Part shown: one piece after another, positions 46,801 through 54,005 of the stretch
How the letters are laid out: each line of letters starts with the position of its first letter
Position numbering within the stretch: position 1 is the first letter of the stretch
Origin: Microbacterium luticocti DSM 19459
GTDB taxonomy: Bacteria; Actinomycetota; Actinomycetes; Actinomycetales; Microbacteriaceae
Reading direction: 5' to 3'
Length of the DNA stretch: 64,000 bases
NCBI RefSeq assembly: GCF_000422405.1
Contig: NZ_AULS01000001.1
Span: forward strand, 124,001-188,000
The notes under the pieces: model-generated
What the model saw: the letters and a program-made list of their open reading frames with translations, nothing else
The model's database searches: none
What the model was told of the DNA's origin: nothing
Position numbers and translations under genes: made by a program

Positions 46801-47383
46801 CCAGGTCGCTGAGCCGGGTGAGGTTCGCTTCCATGGCCTGCAGCTTGCGGACGGTCTTCTCTTTGCGACGCCGATGCTTGAGGATGCCCGCGGCCTCCTC
46901 GATGAACCCTCGCCGTTCTTCGGGGCTGGCCTGCAGCACCGTGTCGAGGCGCCCCTGCCCGACGATGACGTGCATCTCGCGGCCGAGCCCCGAGTCACTG
47001 AGCAGCTCCTGCACGTCCAGAAGCCGGCACGTCTGCCCGTTGATGGCGTATTCGCTGGCACCGTTGCGGAACAGCGTGCGGCTGATGGTGACCTCGGCGT
47101 ACTCGATCGGCAAGGCGCCGTCGGAGTTGTCGATCGTCAGCTGCACCTCGGCACGCCCGAGCGGGCCACGGGTGGAGGTGCCGGCGAAGATGACGTCTTC
47201 CATCTTGCCGCCGCGCAGGGTCTTGGCGCCCTGCTCCCCCATCACCCACGCCAGCGCGTCGACGACGTTGGACTTGCCCGAGCCGTTCGGTCCGACGATC
47301 GCGGTCACGCCCGGTTCCAGCACGAACGTGGTGGGCTGGGCGAACGACTTGAACCCCTTGAGCGTCACGCTCTTCAGGTGCAT
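43862..47383 (-). CDS. smc: chromosome segregation ATPase SMC
   Basis: A 1173-residue structural-maintenance-of-chromosomes protein. The N-terminal head has Walker A GPNGSGKSNVVDAL. Long coiled coils (about 165-500 and 690-1000) flank a hinge with GIRGLVSDAVQV and the Gly-rich AGSGQGRSRLEL. The C-terminal head carries LSGGERSLAAVALL and Walker B FYILDEVEAALDD. The ATG at 47383 fits the conserved start MHLKSVTLKGFKSFA. rnc and mutM, often next to smc in Actinobacteria, are not upstream here. Confidence 0.96.
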   Translation of the reverse strand: MHLKSVTLKGFKSFAQPTTFVLEPGVTAIVGPNGSGKSNVVDALAWVMGEQGAKTLRGGKMEDVIFAGTSTRGPLGRAEVQLTIDNSDGALPIEYAEVTISRTLFRNGASEYAINGQTCRLLDVQELLSDSGLGREMHVIVGQGRLDTVLQASPEERRGFIEEAAGILKHRRRKEKTVRKLQAMEANLTRLSDLAGELRRQLKPLGRQAEIAREAATIAAVVRDAKARLFADELVGLRGELAAAAQSEQERHSERLVLQDRAENLRARIEQLETDQRSEAVDRARAVVFALEQVQERLRSLYSLAGQRLTLLAEDDEALVPQQTVSQTMIDEVRAGIDEISSGLDAAQDAATAAARDVMRARAELDALDADIAAQSALVSEHDMKITALRGTAEAAASALAAVQTAVTRQQSALDAAVARRAEAEAALAELDPDGIADAASADHAAAYERCQREASETEGELAQLRERLHAAEREKDALTAQARALSRALDVRNGAAQLIEAGGSGIRGLVSDAVQVRSGFEAAIAAALGPVAEGMLVDGPRDALAVAAAAREGDVGVVDIAIAQPAAAGERDTPAPAGVTPATDVVTAPAGITRLLASVFVADDLDTALHAVAAAPHTVTVVTRAGEVVTPYTVRAGSGQGRSRLELTAERDAAAERLAEVTVVADSLREALTDKTHALDEARRRAKAALQALREHDAALAAQAEKVNRATVRHEAAVAECERLTASLHQAQAAVDQAEASARSAQEQLDTALEAPRPILDASARDGMLAELDAARDAEMRARLEVETLKERVRAEEARAVGLERQRDREKAAAAEAARRAVIRRAQREVAAGVADRLPAVLDSVDRSVSQARVELATAESARTALTAELAELRTEETAVRERLAGLTESVHGLELQIHEKRLHVTSLLERVQSELGLDEDILVSEYGPDQPIPAEDEGDEPEPFDRAAQRRRLQDAERKLAQLGRVNPLALEEFEALEQRHKFLTEQLADLTQTRQDLLTIIAELDERMQSIFLAAFEDTKVAFGEVFPILFPGGTGSISLTDPDDPLTTGIEVAVRPVGKKIERLSLLSGGERSLAAVALLTAIFKARPSPFYILDEVEAALDDANLGRLLGVFEQLRASSQLIVITHQKRTMEIADALYGVSMRQDGVSAVVGQRVGDRTAREQEPAAV

Positions 47384-47518
47384 GTCCCGGCCCTTCCGCC
47401 CCGTTCGATCACCGCAACACGTTATCGGATGCGGGCGCGCCCGCCTGCGCGACCGGCCGCGAACAGCGGATGCCGCCGGCGCGACACGCCCGGAATCCGC
47501 ACGAATCTGGATGAACGC

Positions 47519-47548
47519 TTGACGCGACCAGGCCGAGGGGGTTAGTGT
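47519..47548 (+). promoter_or_regulatory. sigma-70-type promoter of the uORF-acetyltransferase unit
   Basis: TTGACG (47519-47524), an 18-base spacer and TAGTGT (47543-47548) make a good housekeeping promoter in the smc upstream gap. Transcription would start near 47555, about 30 bases before a small ORF. Confidence 0.5.
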
Positions 47549-47584
47549 CGTGGTTCGCGTCTGAATCGAGAAAGGAGGCCGCCG

Positions 47585-47683
47585 ATGATGATCACCGCAT
47601 TCCTCGCGGGCAGCATGTCCGCCCCAGCCCGTGCCCGTCGTGCGGCCGCCTGCGCAGGCGCCGCGCCGGTCACAGCCTGCTGA
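47585..47683 (+). CDS. 32-residue small ORF, possible leader peptide
   Basis: AAAGGAGG at 47571-47578 lies six bases before tandem ATG codons, the strongest Shine-Dalgarno in this region. The peptide begins MMITAFLAGSMSAPARA, is rich in Ala, Arg and two late Cys, and ends at TGA 47681-47683. No family is recognised. With a good promoter upstream and hairpins downstream it could be a regulatory leader or a real small protein; nothing in the sequence decides between them. Confidence 0.5.
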   Translation: MMITAFLAGSMSAPARARRAAACAGAAPVTAC

Positions 47684-47820
47684 GGCGCCGCACCCGCCGC
47701 CGTCCGTCCTGTGACGGCCCGCACGCATCGTCGTGCCCGCCGCGTTCCGCGGCCCTGGCCGGCGAACGCCCCTGCTCGTGCAGGCACCGTTCGCGCCGGC
47801 AGCTCCCTCACCGGCCTCGA

Positions 47821-47858
47821 GTGCACTCGCGCTGAGTGCACCGGTCCGGCCTAGCCGG
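47821..47858 (+). promoter_or_regulatory. two successive hairpins between small ORF and 88-residue gene
   Basis: GTGCACTC-GCGCT-GAGTGCAC (47821-47841) is a perfect 8-bp stem. It is followed by CCGGC-CTA-GCCGG (47846-47858). They lie about 75-95 bases before the next gene start and could form an attenuator or processing site. The rest of 47684-47928 shows no gene that I can support. Confidence 0.45.
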
Positions 47859-47928
47859 GCCCCGCCACCACACCCGCATCCCGTCGGTCTGCCGCCGCGG
47901 CGACGGGTGCACCCATCGGAAGAGAACC

Positions 47929-48195
47929 ATGACCACCTTGCTGCCCTCGACGCTCCCCGACGGACCGGAGCGTCTGCACGAGTTGACCGAACTGTCCCAC
48001 GACGAGCGGCTGACACCTGTCGACCGGCTCGCCCTGCGCGTCGGACTGTGGCTGCTGCTGCGCGCCGAACGACGCACCCGCACACCGTGGCTGCGCGAAC
48101 AGGCGGTGCTGCGCGCCGTCGCCCGCGACGAGTACACGCGCACCCGGCGCGAGGCCGACCTGGTGCGCGCCGCCGTCACCCTGCACTACCGCTGA
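47929..48195 (+). CDS. conserved small Arg/Leu-rich protein, unknown
   Basis: An 88-residue protein with an ATG at 47929 preceded by GGAAGAG. The centre LTPVDRLALRVGLWLLLRAERR is an amphipathic helix, followed by a second charged helix. No signal peptide or metal motif is seen. I do not recognise a function. It is 29 bases upstream of the acetyltransferase gene on the same strand, so they are probably co-transcribed. Confidence 0.65.
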   Translation: MTTLLPSTLPDGPERLHELTELSHDERLTPVDRLALRVGLWLLLRAERRTRTPWLREQAVLRAVARDEYTRTRREADLVRAAVTLHYR

Positions 48196-48224
48196 CGCAC
48201 ACCTGCGCATCGAAGGAGACCGAG

Positions 48225-49322
48225 ATGAACCCGATTCCCGCCCACGACGACGTTCAGCTGCGTCCGCTGGTCATCCCGCACAGCGTGGATGCCGCGGACG
48301 CGGCCGACTTCGTCGACATGGTCCGCGTGCGCAACGCGGTCTACCGCGAACTGAACGGCAACGACGACGAGAGCAACACACCCGCCGAGATCCTGCCCAA
48401 CTACCGGGATGAGACGTACGAACGCACCCTCATGTGGCTGGCGGTGCGCCACGGCGAACCTGTCGGGCGGGCGATGCTCACCCTGCCGCTGGAGCCGGGT
48501 TCGCGGGTCGCCTACGTCAACATCGAGCTGCTGCGTGCGGCATGGGGCCTCGGCATCGGCCGTGAGGCCGCCGCCGTCCTGCGTGAGGCGGCCGCGCAGG
48601 CGGGCCGAACCGTGCTGCAGGCATGGGCCACGCACACCGGCACCGACGAGGCCGACCGGCTGACGGCCCCGACCGGATTCGGTTCGATCCCGCGCGACCA
48701 CACGGCACGGTTCCTGCAGGCGCAGGGATTCACGCTCGAGCAGATCGAACGCAAGAGCGCCCTCGAGCTCACCGATGCGACCGCGGACCGTGTCGACAGG
48801 CTGCTGGATGAGGCGATACGTGTCGCCACCGGATACCGCATCGTCAGCTGGAGTGCGCCGACGCCGCCGGAGTACGTCGACGGGTACGCATGGATGAAAT
48901 CGCGCATGCTCACCGACATCCCGTCCGCCGCGTTGGAGTTCGACGAGGAGGCGTGGGACGCCGCCCGTGTCGCCGATTACGAGAAGTCGTACCTCGAGGC
49001 GGGGCGCACACTGCATGTCACGGCCGCCCAGCATGTGGCAACCGGCGAACTGGCGGCGTTCAACGAGCTGGTGATCGGTGCGGACCGCACCGAAGCCACG
49101 CATCAGGAGGACACCTTGGTGTTGGCGGAGCATCGCGGGCATCGGCTCGGGATGCTGGTGAAGTGCGCCGCGTTGCGGGACTGGCGCGCGTTCGCGCCGC
49201 ACTCGCCGCGGGTGATCACCTACAACGCCGAGGAGAATCGTCCGATGCTCGACATCAACGAGGCCATCGGCTTCGAGCCGGTGGCGTACAACGGCGCCTG
49301 GAAGCAGACGTTCGGGGGGTGA
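48225..49322 (+). CDS. double-GNAT N-acetyltransferase
   Basis: A 365-residue protein made of two GNAT domains. The first (about 20-175) has an acetyl-CoA region around AAWGLGIGREAAAVLREAA; the second (about 215-365) has VLAEHRGHRLGMLVKCAAL and a final EENRPMLDINEAIGFEPV, a strong GNAT C-terminal signature. Tandem GNAT proteins include mycothiol synthase, but this one lacks other MshD markers, so the substrate is unknown. AAGGAG is eight bases upstream. Confidence 0.85.
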   Translation: MNPIPAHDDVQLRPLVIPHSVDAADAADFVDMVRVRNAVYRELNGNDDESNTPAEILPNYRDETYERTLMWLAVRHGEPVGRAMLTLPLEPGSRVAYVNIELLRAAWGLGIGREAAAVLREAAAQAGRTVLQAWATHTGTDEADRLTAPTGFGSIPRDHTARFLQAQGFTLEQIERKSALELTDATADRVDRLLDEAIRVATGYRIVSWSAPTPPEYVDGYAWMKSRMLTDIPSAALEFDEEAWDAARVADYEKSYLEAGRTLHVTAAQHVATGELAAFNELVIGADRTEATHQEDTLVLAEHRGHRLGMLVKCAALRDWRAFAPHSPRVITYNAEENRPMLDINEAIGFEPVAYNGAWKQTFGG

Positions 49323-49418
49323 CACCGGCCGCGGGTCGCGCGCTCACCCCCTGGCGCAGACCGGTGAGAAGGGACGACACTGGCAGGCAGGGTCGTCCAC
49401 GGTCCGAGCGGTGGCTTC

Positions 49419-49439
49419 GTTCGTCCGCGGCGGACGAAC
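49419..49439 (+). terminator. inverted repeat after the acetyltransferase gene
   Basis: GTTCGTCCGC (49419-49428) and its complement (49430-49439) form an 8-bp stem with a 5-base loop. The site is about 100 bases beyond the GNAT stop and 15 bases before the SnoaL-like gene, so it may be a terminator or an operator for that gene. Confidence 0.4.
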
Positions 49440-49454
49440 ACAGGGGGGGTCCAC

Positions 49455-49814
49455 ATGGCAGAGCACACCGTGCACGAGATCGTGAAGAGCTACCACCGCG
49501 CCTGGACGAGCGGCGACATCGAGACCGCGATGGGCTACGTCGCGGACGGCATCACCTGCCGCGCGCCGGGCGGCGACCTGCAGGGCAAGGAGGCCTACCG
49601 CCGGTTCCTCGCCGGCTTCGCCCCCGCGCTCACCGGCATCGGCGACATCGCCGAGTTCGCCGACGGGGACCGTGTCGCGCTGTTCTACTACCCGCAGACC
49701 GCCGCCACCTCCACCACGCCGGCCGCCGAGCTGTTCACCGTCGCCGACGGCAAGATCATCGAGAACGTGCTGATCTTCGATCGGCTCTCGTACGGCCCGC
49801 CGCCGCAGCGCTGA
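49455..49814 (+). CDS. SnoaL-like/NTF2-fold protein
   Basis: The 119-residue protein matches the SnoaL-like pattern: YHRAWTSGDIETAMGYVADGITCRAPGG, then YRRFLAGFAPALTG and ELFTVADGKIIENVLIFD. Such proteins are small hydrolases, isomerases or ligand-binding modules; no specific role can be given. The ATG follows a run of Gs that serves as a Shine-Dalgarno. The TfoX-like gene follows after 14 bases. Confidence 0.8.
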   Translation: MAEHTVHEIVKSYHRAWTSGDIETAMGYVADGITCRAPGGDLQGKEAYRRFLAGFAPALTGIGDIAEFADGDRVALFYYPQTAATSTTPAAELFTVADGKIIENVLIFDRLSYGPPPQR

Positions 49815-49828
49815 GCGGGACCTCTGCG

Positions 49829-50173
49829 ATGAGTCCCGAACAGGTGGCGCTCCTGGGCCGCATCCGTCGACTTCTCACCGACGAGTCGGTCGTGCGCGAG
49901 GTCTCGATGTTCGGGGGCCGCTCGATCATGCTCAACGGCAAGATGATCGCGAGCGCCCGGGGCGACGGCGCTCTGCTGGTGCGGGTCGACGCGAACCGGC
50001 ACGACGACCTGCTGCACAAACCGGGAGCGTCACAGGCGCGGATGGGGCCGGGGCGCGACATGGGTCCGGGATGGATCGAGGTCGCCGCCGACGCGATCGG
50101 CGACGACCGGCAACTCGAATGGTGGATCGGGGTCGCGCAGGCATACAACCGCGTCGTGACCGATGATCGGTAG
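49829..50173 (+). CDS. TfoX N-terminal-domain family protein
   Basis: A 114-residue protein with the TfoX_N pattern: REVSMFGGRSIMLNGKMIAS, then ALLVRVDANRHDDLL and a C-terminal WWIGVAQAYN. The domain is named after the competence regulator TfoX/Sxy, but most stand-alone proteins of this kind are uncharacterised. It is likely co-transcribed with the SnoaL-like gene. Confidence 0.8.
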   Translation: MSPEQVALLGRIRRLLTDESVVREVSMFGGRSIMLNGKMIASARGDGALLVRVDANRHDDLLHKPGASQARMGPGRDMGPGWIEVAADAIGDDRQLEWWIGVAQAYNRVVTDDR

Positions 50174-50189
50174 TGAGTCGTCGGCCCGC

Positions 50190-50270
50190 TCACAGGTGCA
50201 GAGTCGGATCCATCCGCTGGTGCAGGATCCGAATCACATCCACACCGTCGGAGCGCCGATCCTGGACCGA
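50190..50270 (-). pseudogene. C-terminal remnant of a RelE/ParE-family toxin
   Basis: The last 25-27 codons read on the minus strand end in DVIRILHQRMDPTLHL and a stop. This is the characteristic ParE-toxin tail (V-I-R-(I/V)-L-H-x-R-M-D). Everything upstream is replaced by the ATPase fragment, with which it is out of frame. No antitoxin gene is seen. The remnant marks a deletion junction. Confidence 0.6.
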
Positions 50271-50946
50271 CGACGTCGGGAAGGGCACCGGGCGTACCCT
50301 TTTCGGTCCTCCACCCATCGATGACACGTCGCACGCCGGCGGTGACTGTGGAGAGGTCGTCAAGAAGCTGCACCGCCGAAGGCCGGTAGGAGATCTTGGC
50401 TTCCGAGTTGAGGTATGTGTCGCCGCAGTGCTCATCGTAGAGGGCGACGCGCCCGAGAGCAGGATCCGCGATGGACCCAAGCGAGGAAGTGTGTTCGGTT
50501 TGCGCGATCAGGAACGTCACCTCGCCCGACTGTTCTCCCGGAGACTCGGCGAAGACGTCAGGGAGGATGTCTGCCCGGTGGCGGGCGCGCACCATGGACT
50601 GCAGGATGCGGGCGTAGCCGGATTTCCCGCTGCCGTTGTTTCCGTACACGACAGTCAGGCCGTCAGGCTCGAACGTGAGCTCCTGGTTCGGGGCGAGCCG
50701 ATTGACGTTTGATACACCTCGGACGGACAGGATCCGCACCGGCTCGTCGTTCGTGCTCTGAGGGGCGGTGACCGATGCGAGCCAGCCCCCTTCCGGAGCA
50801 ACGGGTGGCTTCTCGAACAGGCTCTTGGCGATCTCCTCGTACTCCGCCTCACCGATCGATTCACCGCTCGCGATGCGCGCCAAGGCGCGTTGCTGCCACC
50901 AGGGCCGGGTGGCAATCCATTCGAGTACGTCTTCGTATGCGGTCAC
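50270..50946 (-). pseudogene. 5' fragment of an AAA family ATPase
   Basis: From the ATG at 50946 about 225 residues are intact, including the P-loop GNNGSGKSGYARIL (about 102-115) and ALYDEHCGDTYLN. The style is that of large RloC/PrrC-like or AAA_13 ATPases found in defence islands. Near 50270 homology stops, the frame then runs through the ParE remnant and the TfoX-like gene, and the C-terminal ATPase half is missing. It is almost certainly non-functional. Confidence 0.65.
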
Positions 50947-50996
50947 TCTGTCTCGTTCTGTGTGAGGGCAATGCCCTGGTCTGGATGCTAGGCAGG

Positions 50997-51240
50997 TCAG
51001 GCGCGCACCACCAGGCCTTGCGCGGAGGAGTCATACACGTAGTCAGTTATCTCGCCGGACAGGATCATCGCGACCGCCTGGTTGATGACATCTATCGGCA
51101 CTACGAACCACTCGGATGGGTCGTAGTCGCGGCCCTTTGCGCTTCACCAATTCTATCGGCGGGTAAGGCCGATAACCGGGCGTCGGCCCGTGGCACCGCG
51201 GACAGTGCTTCCAGGCACGGGTCGTCGATGGCGACGCCGA
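50997..51240 (-). pseudogene. degraded gene tail, possible GIY-YIG/T5orf172-type nuclease
   Basis: An open stretch at 50997-51143 ends in VDYVYD-like TDYVYDSSAQGLVV and contains DPSEWFVVPIDVI. Upstream, after a frame change near 51130, a second stretch reads HCPRCHGPTPGY then PPIELVKRKG. Joined, they look like one C-terminal domain with a short CPxC element. The end resembles tails of GIY-YIG/T5orf172 nucleases, which is a tentative match from memory. There is no start codon, so it is called a fragment. Confidence 0.4.
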
Positions 51241-51262
51241 TGTCAGGCGTGCCTATTGGCCG

Positions 51263-52018
51263 TCAGTCACCGGCGTCGCCCGGAGACAGCACCGCGCCCG
51301 CGATTTTTTCGGCGATGACAGGTACCGAGTCGCGAGCGGTCTCGAAGCCAGCGAGGTCGGGGAGGAAGCCACTGTACTCGGCCACATCGGCGAAAGTCAC
51401 ACCGTTGAGCACGGGGATCAACGTAGTCTTACCGAGGAGGACGCCGAGCTCGCGTTCGGTCCAGAATCGACCCGTCAGGTACGCAGGCGTGACAAGCACG
51501 ACGCCCGAGCGAGCCTTGCGCAGCCCCTTGTCCATCTGCAGCGCCTGGCTCTGACCCGGGATGATCGCGACCTCGTCGAACCAGACGCGGACTCGGAGGT
51601 CTTCGAGCTCATCCTTCAGTTCCGTCGCGACCTTCGCCCCGTCGATTCGCGCGTAGCTCAGGAACACATCCCACTCACGGTCATCATGCCCAACCAGCTC
51701 GTGCTGCACCCGCTCGGTCAGCGCCTGTTCCGCCGGGGTGTAAACGACACGGCTGGTGCTGGCGGAGGTGCGGAGCTTGCGGTTGATCTCATCAACCGCC
51801 CGGCCAGCCTGTGCTGCGACTTGCTGGTTGTACGCGTTAGCCTGACGGATCTCGGCGTTCACGCGAGCATTGTGCTGATTGACGCGGTTCACCTCACGGT
51901 TGTACGCCTCGACCCGCCGCTTGTTCTCGCGGTTGACGCGATCAACCTCGCGCTGGATCTTCTGCTGCGCCTGCCTCAGCTTCGCCTGCAGTTGCGCTGT
52001 GTTGATGTTCCGTGCCAT
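51263..52018 (-). CDS. coiled-coil TIR-domain protein
   Basis: The 251-residue protein has an N-terminal Arg/Asn/Gln-rich coiled coil (about 8-80) and a TIR domain (about 115-245). The domain shows WDVFLSYAR, VWFDEVAIIPG and SGVVLVTPAYL; W186-x3-E190 (WTERE) places the expected NADase glutamate. Bacterial TIR proteins often cleave NAD+ or make cyclic ADP-ribose signals in phage defence. GAGAGGA lies eight bases before the ATG. The surrounding genes are fragments, so it is the only intact gene of this small island. Confidence 0.88.
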   Translation of the reverse strand: MARNINTAQLQAKLRQAQQKIQREVDRVNRENKRRVEAYNREVNRVNQHNARVNAEIRQANAYNQQVAAQAGRAVDEINRKLRTSASTSRVVYTPAEQALTERVQHELVGHDDREWDVFLSYARIDGAKVATELKDELEDLRVRVWFDEVAIIPGQSQALQMDKGLRKARSGVVLVTPAYLTGRFWTERELGVLLGKTTLIPVLNGVTFADVAEYSGFLPDLAGFETARDSVPVIAEKIAGAVLSPGDAGD

Positions 52019-52205
52019 GTCTGGGATTCCTCTCGTGAACCGTCGTCAACAAGGCTACGAGTTGCCACCGACATTCAGGGACATCGGAATACACCCTCGT
52101 GCCACCGCAGTAGACGCGCAGATCGGAGCATTGCCTGGATGCTTCTACACGTTCACGTACAGCGAGTGGAAGCGGGCATCCCGCCCGGGCGAAACCCGCC
52201 CGCCC

Positions 52206-52385
52206 TCAGCCCAGAGAATCGTGGCGGCGGAATCTGCGTTTCCGCTGGCAGACCGGGCAGAAGTGCGACGATCTGTTCGTGAACGCGACCCGCACGATCG
52301 GCCGGCCGCATCGCGGGCAGGGCTGCCCCGTGCGGCCATAGGCGTTGAGCGAGTGCGCAAAATAGCCCCACTCCACACGTTTGTG
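52206..52385 (-). pseudogene. C-terminal remnant of an Fpg/Nei DNA glycosylase
   Basis: About 58 codons read on the minus strand begin near WGYFAHSLNAYGRTGQ and contain the zinc finger CPRCG...CPVCQ with NRSSHF between, diagnostic of Fpg/Nei glycosylases. The N-terminal catalytic domain and H2TH motif are absent, and there is no start codon. The flanks 52019-52205 and 52386-52800 show no gene I can support; the latter is visibly less GC-rich than the rest of the window. Confidence 0.7.
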
Positions 52386-52803
52386 ACATTGATCTACGCG
52401 AAGTGAAAATGGAAGCGTTTCTCCTTGCCAAAGGCTGGTTTCGGCCGGCTGGCGAGTGCCCGTAGCGGGCTCCACGCCGGTTCCAATCAATGACTTCTGT
52501 ATCTCAACGTACATCGGCTCCCTTCCAAGGGAGAAGCCGGCAGCCGAGGACCACGCTGCGCCGTCGACACCGCCTGCGGTATCTGAGGTTTCTGGACGAG
52601 TCTGTGGCGACTGGATGGCGTGGCAGACCTGAGGATCGGCACTCATGACCTCGTGCGTCGCCATCCCGGACGAGAGCAGTGTCGAGCCGCCGGCTGGCAC
52701 CCGCATCGTGTCGTGCGCGGCTCGGCGTCAGAGCCCCCTGCCCCCTCGTCGGCGAGCGATCCGCGACCCACACGACTCGACCCAGCACGATCGCACAGAA
52801 CCC

Positions 52804-52832
52804 TTGCAACTTATACCCTAGGGGGGTATGGT
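52804..52832 (+). promoter_or_regulatory. promoter with CsoR-type operator in its spacer
   Basis: TTGCAA (52804-52809), 17 bases and TATGGT (52827-52832) form a promoter. The near-palindrome ATACCCTAGGGGGGTAT occupies 52813-52829, exactly between the boxes. This is the known form of CsoR copper operators and should make the following gene copper-inducible. Confidence 0.75.
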
Positions 52833-52867
52833 TCGATGAAATCGTCCCGCCGAAGGAGCTGAGATCC

Positions 52868-53992
52868 ATGGATACGACAGCGGCAACTCCCAAGCTGACC
52901 CGAGACCCTCGACGGTGGGCAGCATCGACTACCCGGGAAGATCTGATCGCCGCCGCATTCGGACTGTGGCTGATGGGCGCTCTGTACACCGACGGCTGGG
53001 CTCATCTGAACGTGCCTGGCATGGAGACCTTCTTTACGCCCTGGCATGCCGTTCTCTACTCCGGCTTCGCCGCACTTGCCCTGTGGACGGCGCGACTGGG
53101 GTGGAAGCAGTGGCGAGCACGTCCCCACGAATCCGCATCCCAGTCATGGCCGCTTCGTGCACGGATGGCTTTCCCACCTGGCTACGGTCTCTCCGCGATC
53201 GGTGTCGGAGTGTTTCTGCTGGGTGGCGTGGGAGACATGCTGTGGCACACGTTGCTGGGCATCGAGACCGGCATCGATGCGCTGGTCTCCCCGACGCATC
53301 TTCTGCTCCTGGTGGGCGCGGGTCTCCTCGTCTCCGGCCCAGTTCGTGCTGACCGCCTCACGCGGCGCAGCGGTTCGCTCGTGTCCTGGCCGGCGGTGAT
53401 CTCCTACGCCGTTGTCGCCGGGATCGCCGGCTTCTTCCTCAGCTACACCTCGGTTTTCGTCACACCGTTGGCCCGGATTCCGATGACCACGATCCCCGAA
53501 GGCGCTCCGGGTCATGAGGCCGGCGAAATGCCGACGTCACTGGGGCTGGCATCCTATTTGTTGACAACGGCATTGCTCACCGTTCCGCTGTTGATGGCCA
53601 GCAACGGCCGGCGACTCCCGACCGGGGCGATCACCATGCTCGTTGCGCTTGCGGCCATCCCGGGGGCCGCGTTGCAGAACTGGCAGAACATCGTGGCGGC
53701 GATTGCAGCCGTGCTGGGTGCTGCCGTCGCCGACATCGCCGTGTCCGCCGCACGGACTCGGCGGCCCGAACACCAGGGATGGGTTGCGGCAGTACCGCTG
53801 TTCGTATGGCCGGCACAGCTACTGGGACTGCATCTGAGTGTCGGGGTGGCATGGACCGTTGAACTCTGGGCCGGCGTGGTAGCCCTCACCGTTGTGGAGG
53901 CGGTGGTGCTCGGCCGGCTGCTGGTCACACCGCCAGATGATGCAGCCCAGCCCGCCACCCTGGGACACGGGCGATCACCGGCAACGCAGTGA
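52868..53992 (+). CDS. copper-controlled polytopic membrane protein, unknown family
   Basis: A 374-residue protein with about nine membrane segments; ATG 52868 follows AAGGAG by nine bases. I do not recognise a named family. Polar residues stand out near membrane ends: D42-GWA-H46, W59-H60, D123-MLW-H127, E133 and H144 (SPTHLLL), plus PGHEAGEM at 214-221. The paired DxxxH motifs suggest a metal site. With a CsoR-type operator in its promoter, a role in copper handling is likely, but the mechanism is open. Confidence 0.75.
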   Translation: MDTTAATPKLTRDPRRWAASTTREDLIAAAFGLWLMGALYTDGWAHLNVPGMETFFTPWHAVLYSGFAALALWTARLGWKQWRARPHESASQSWPLRARMAFPPGYGLSAIGVGVFLLGGVGDMLWHTLLGIETGIDALVSPTHLLLLVGAGLLVSGPVRADRLTRRSGSLVSWPAVISYAVVAGIAGFFLSYTSVFVTPLARIPMTTIPEGAPGHEAGEMPTSLGLASYLLTTALLTVPLLMASNGRRLPTGAITMLVALAAIPGAALQNWQNIVAAIAAVLGAAVADIAVSAARTRRPEHQGWVAAVPLFVWPAQLLGLHLSVGVAWTVELWAGVVALTVVEAVVLGRLLVTPPDDAAQPATLGHGRSPATQ

Positions 53993-54005
53993 AGCCGCCG
54001 GCCCC

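Noticed and set aside
44435..47545. Long open frame of over 1000 codons antisense to smc
   Set aside because: It mirrors the smc codons in a very GC-rich gene, has Arg/Gly/His-rich composition and no recognisable domain; smc itself is unmistakable.
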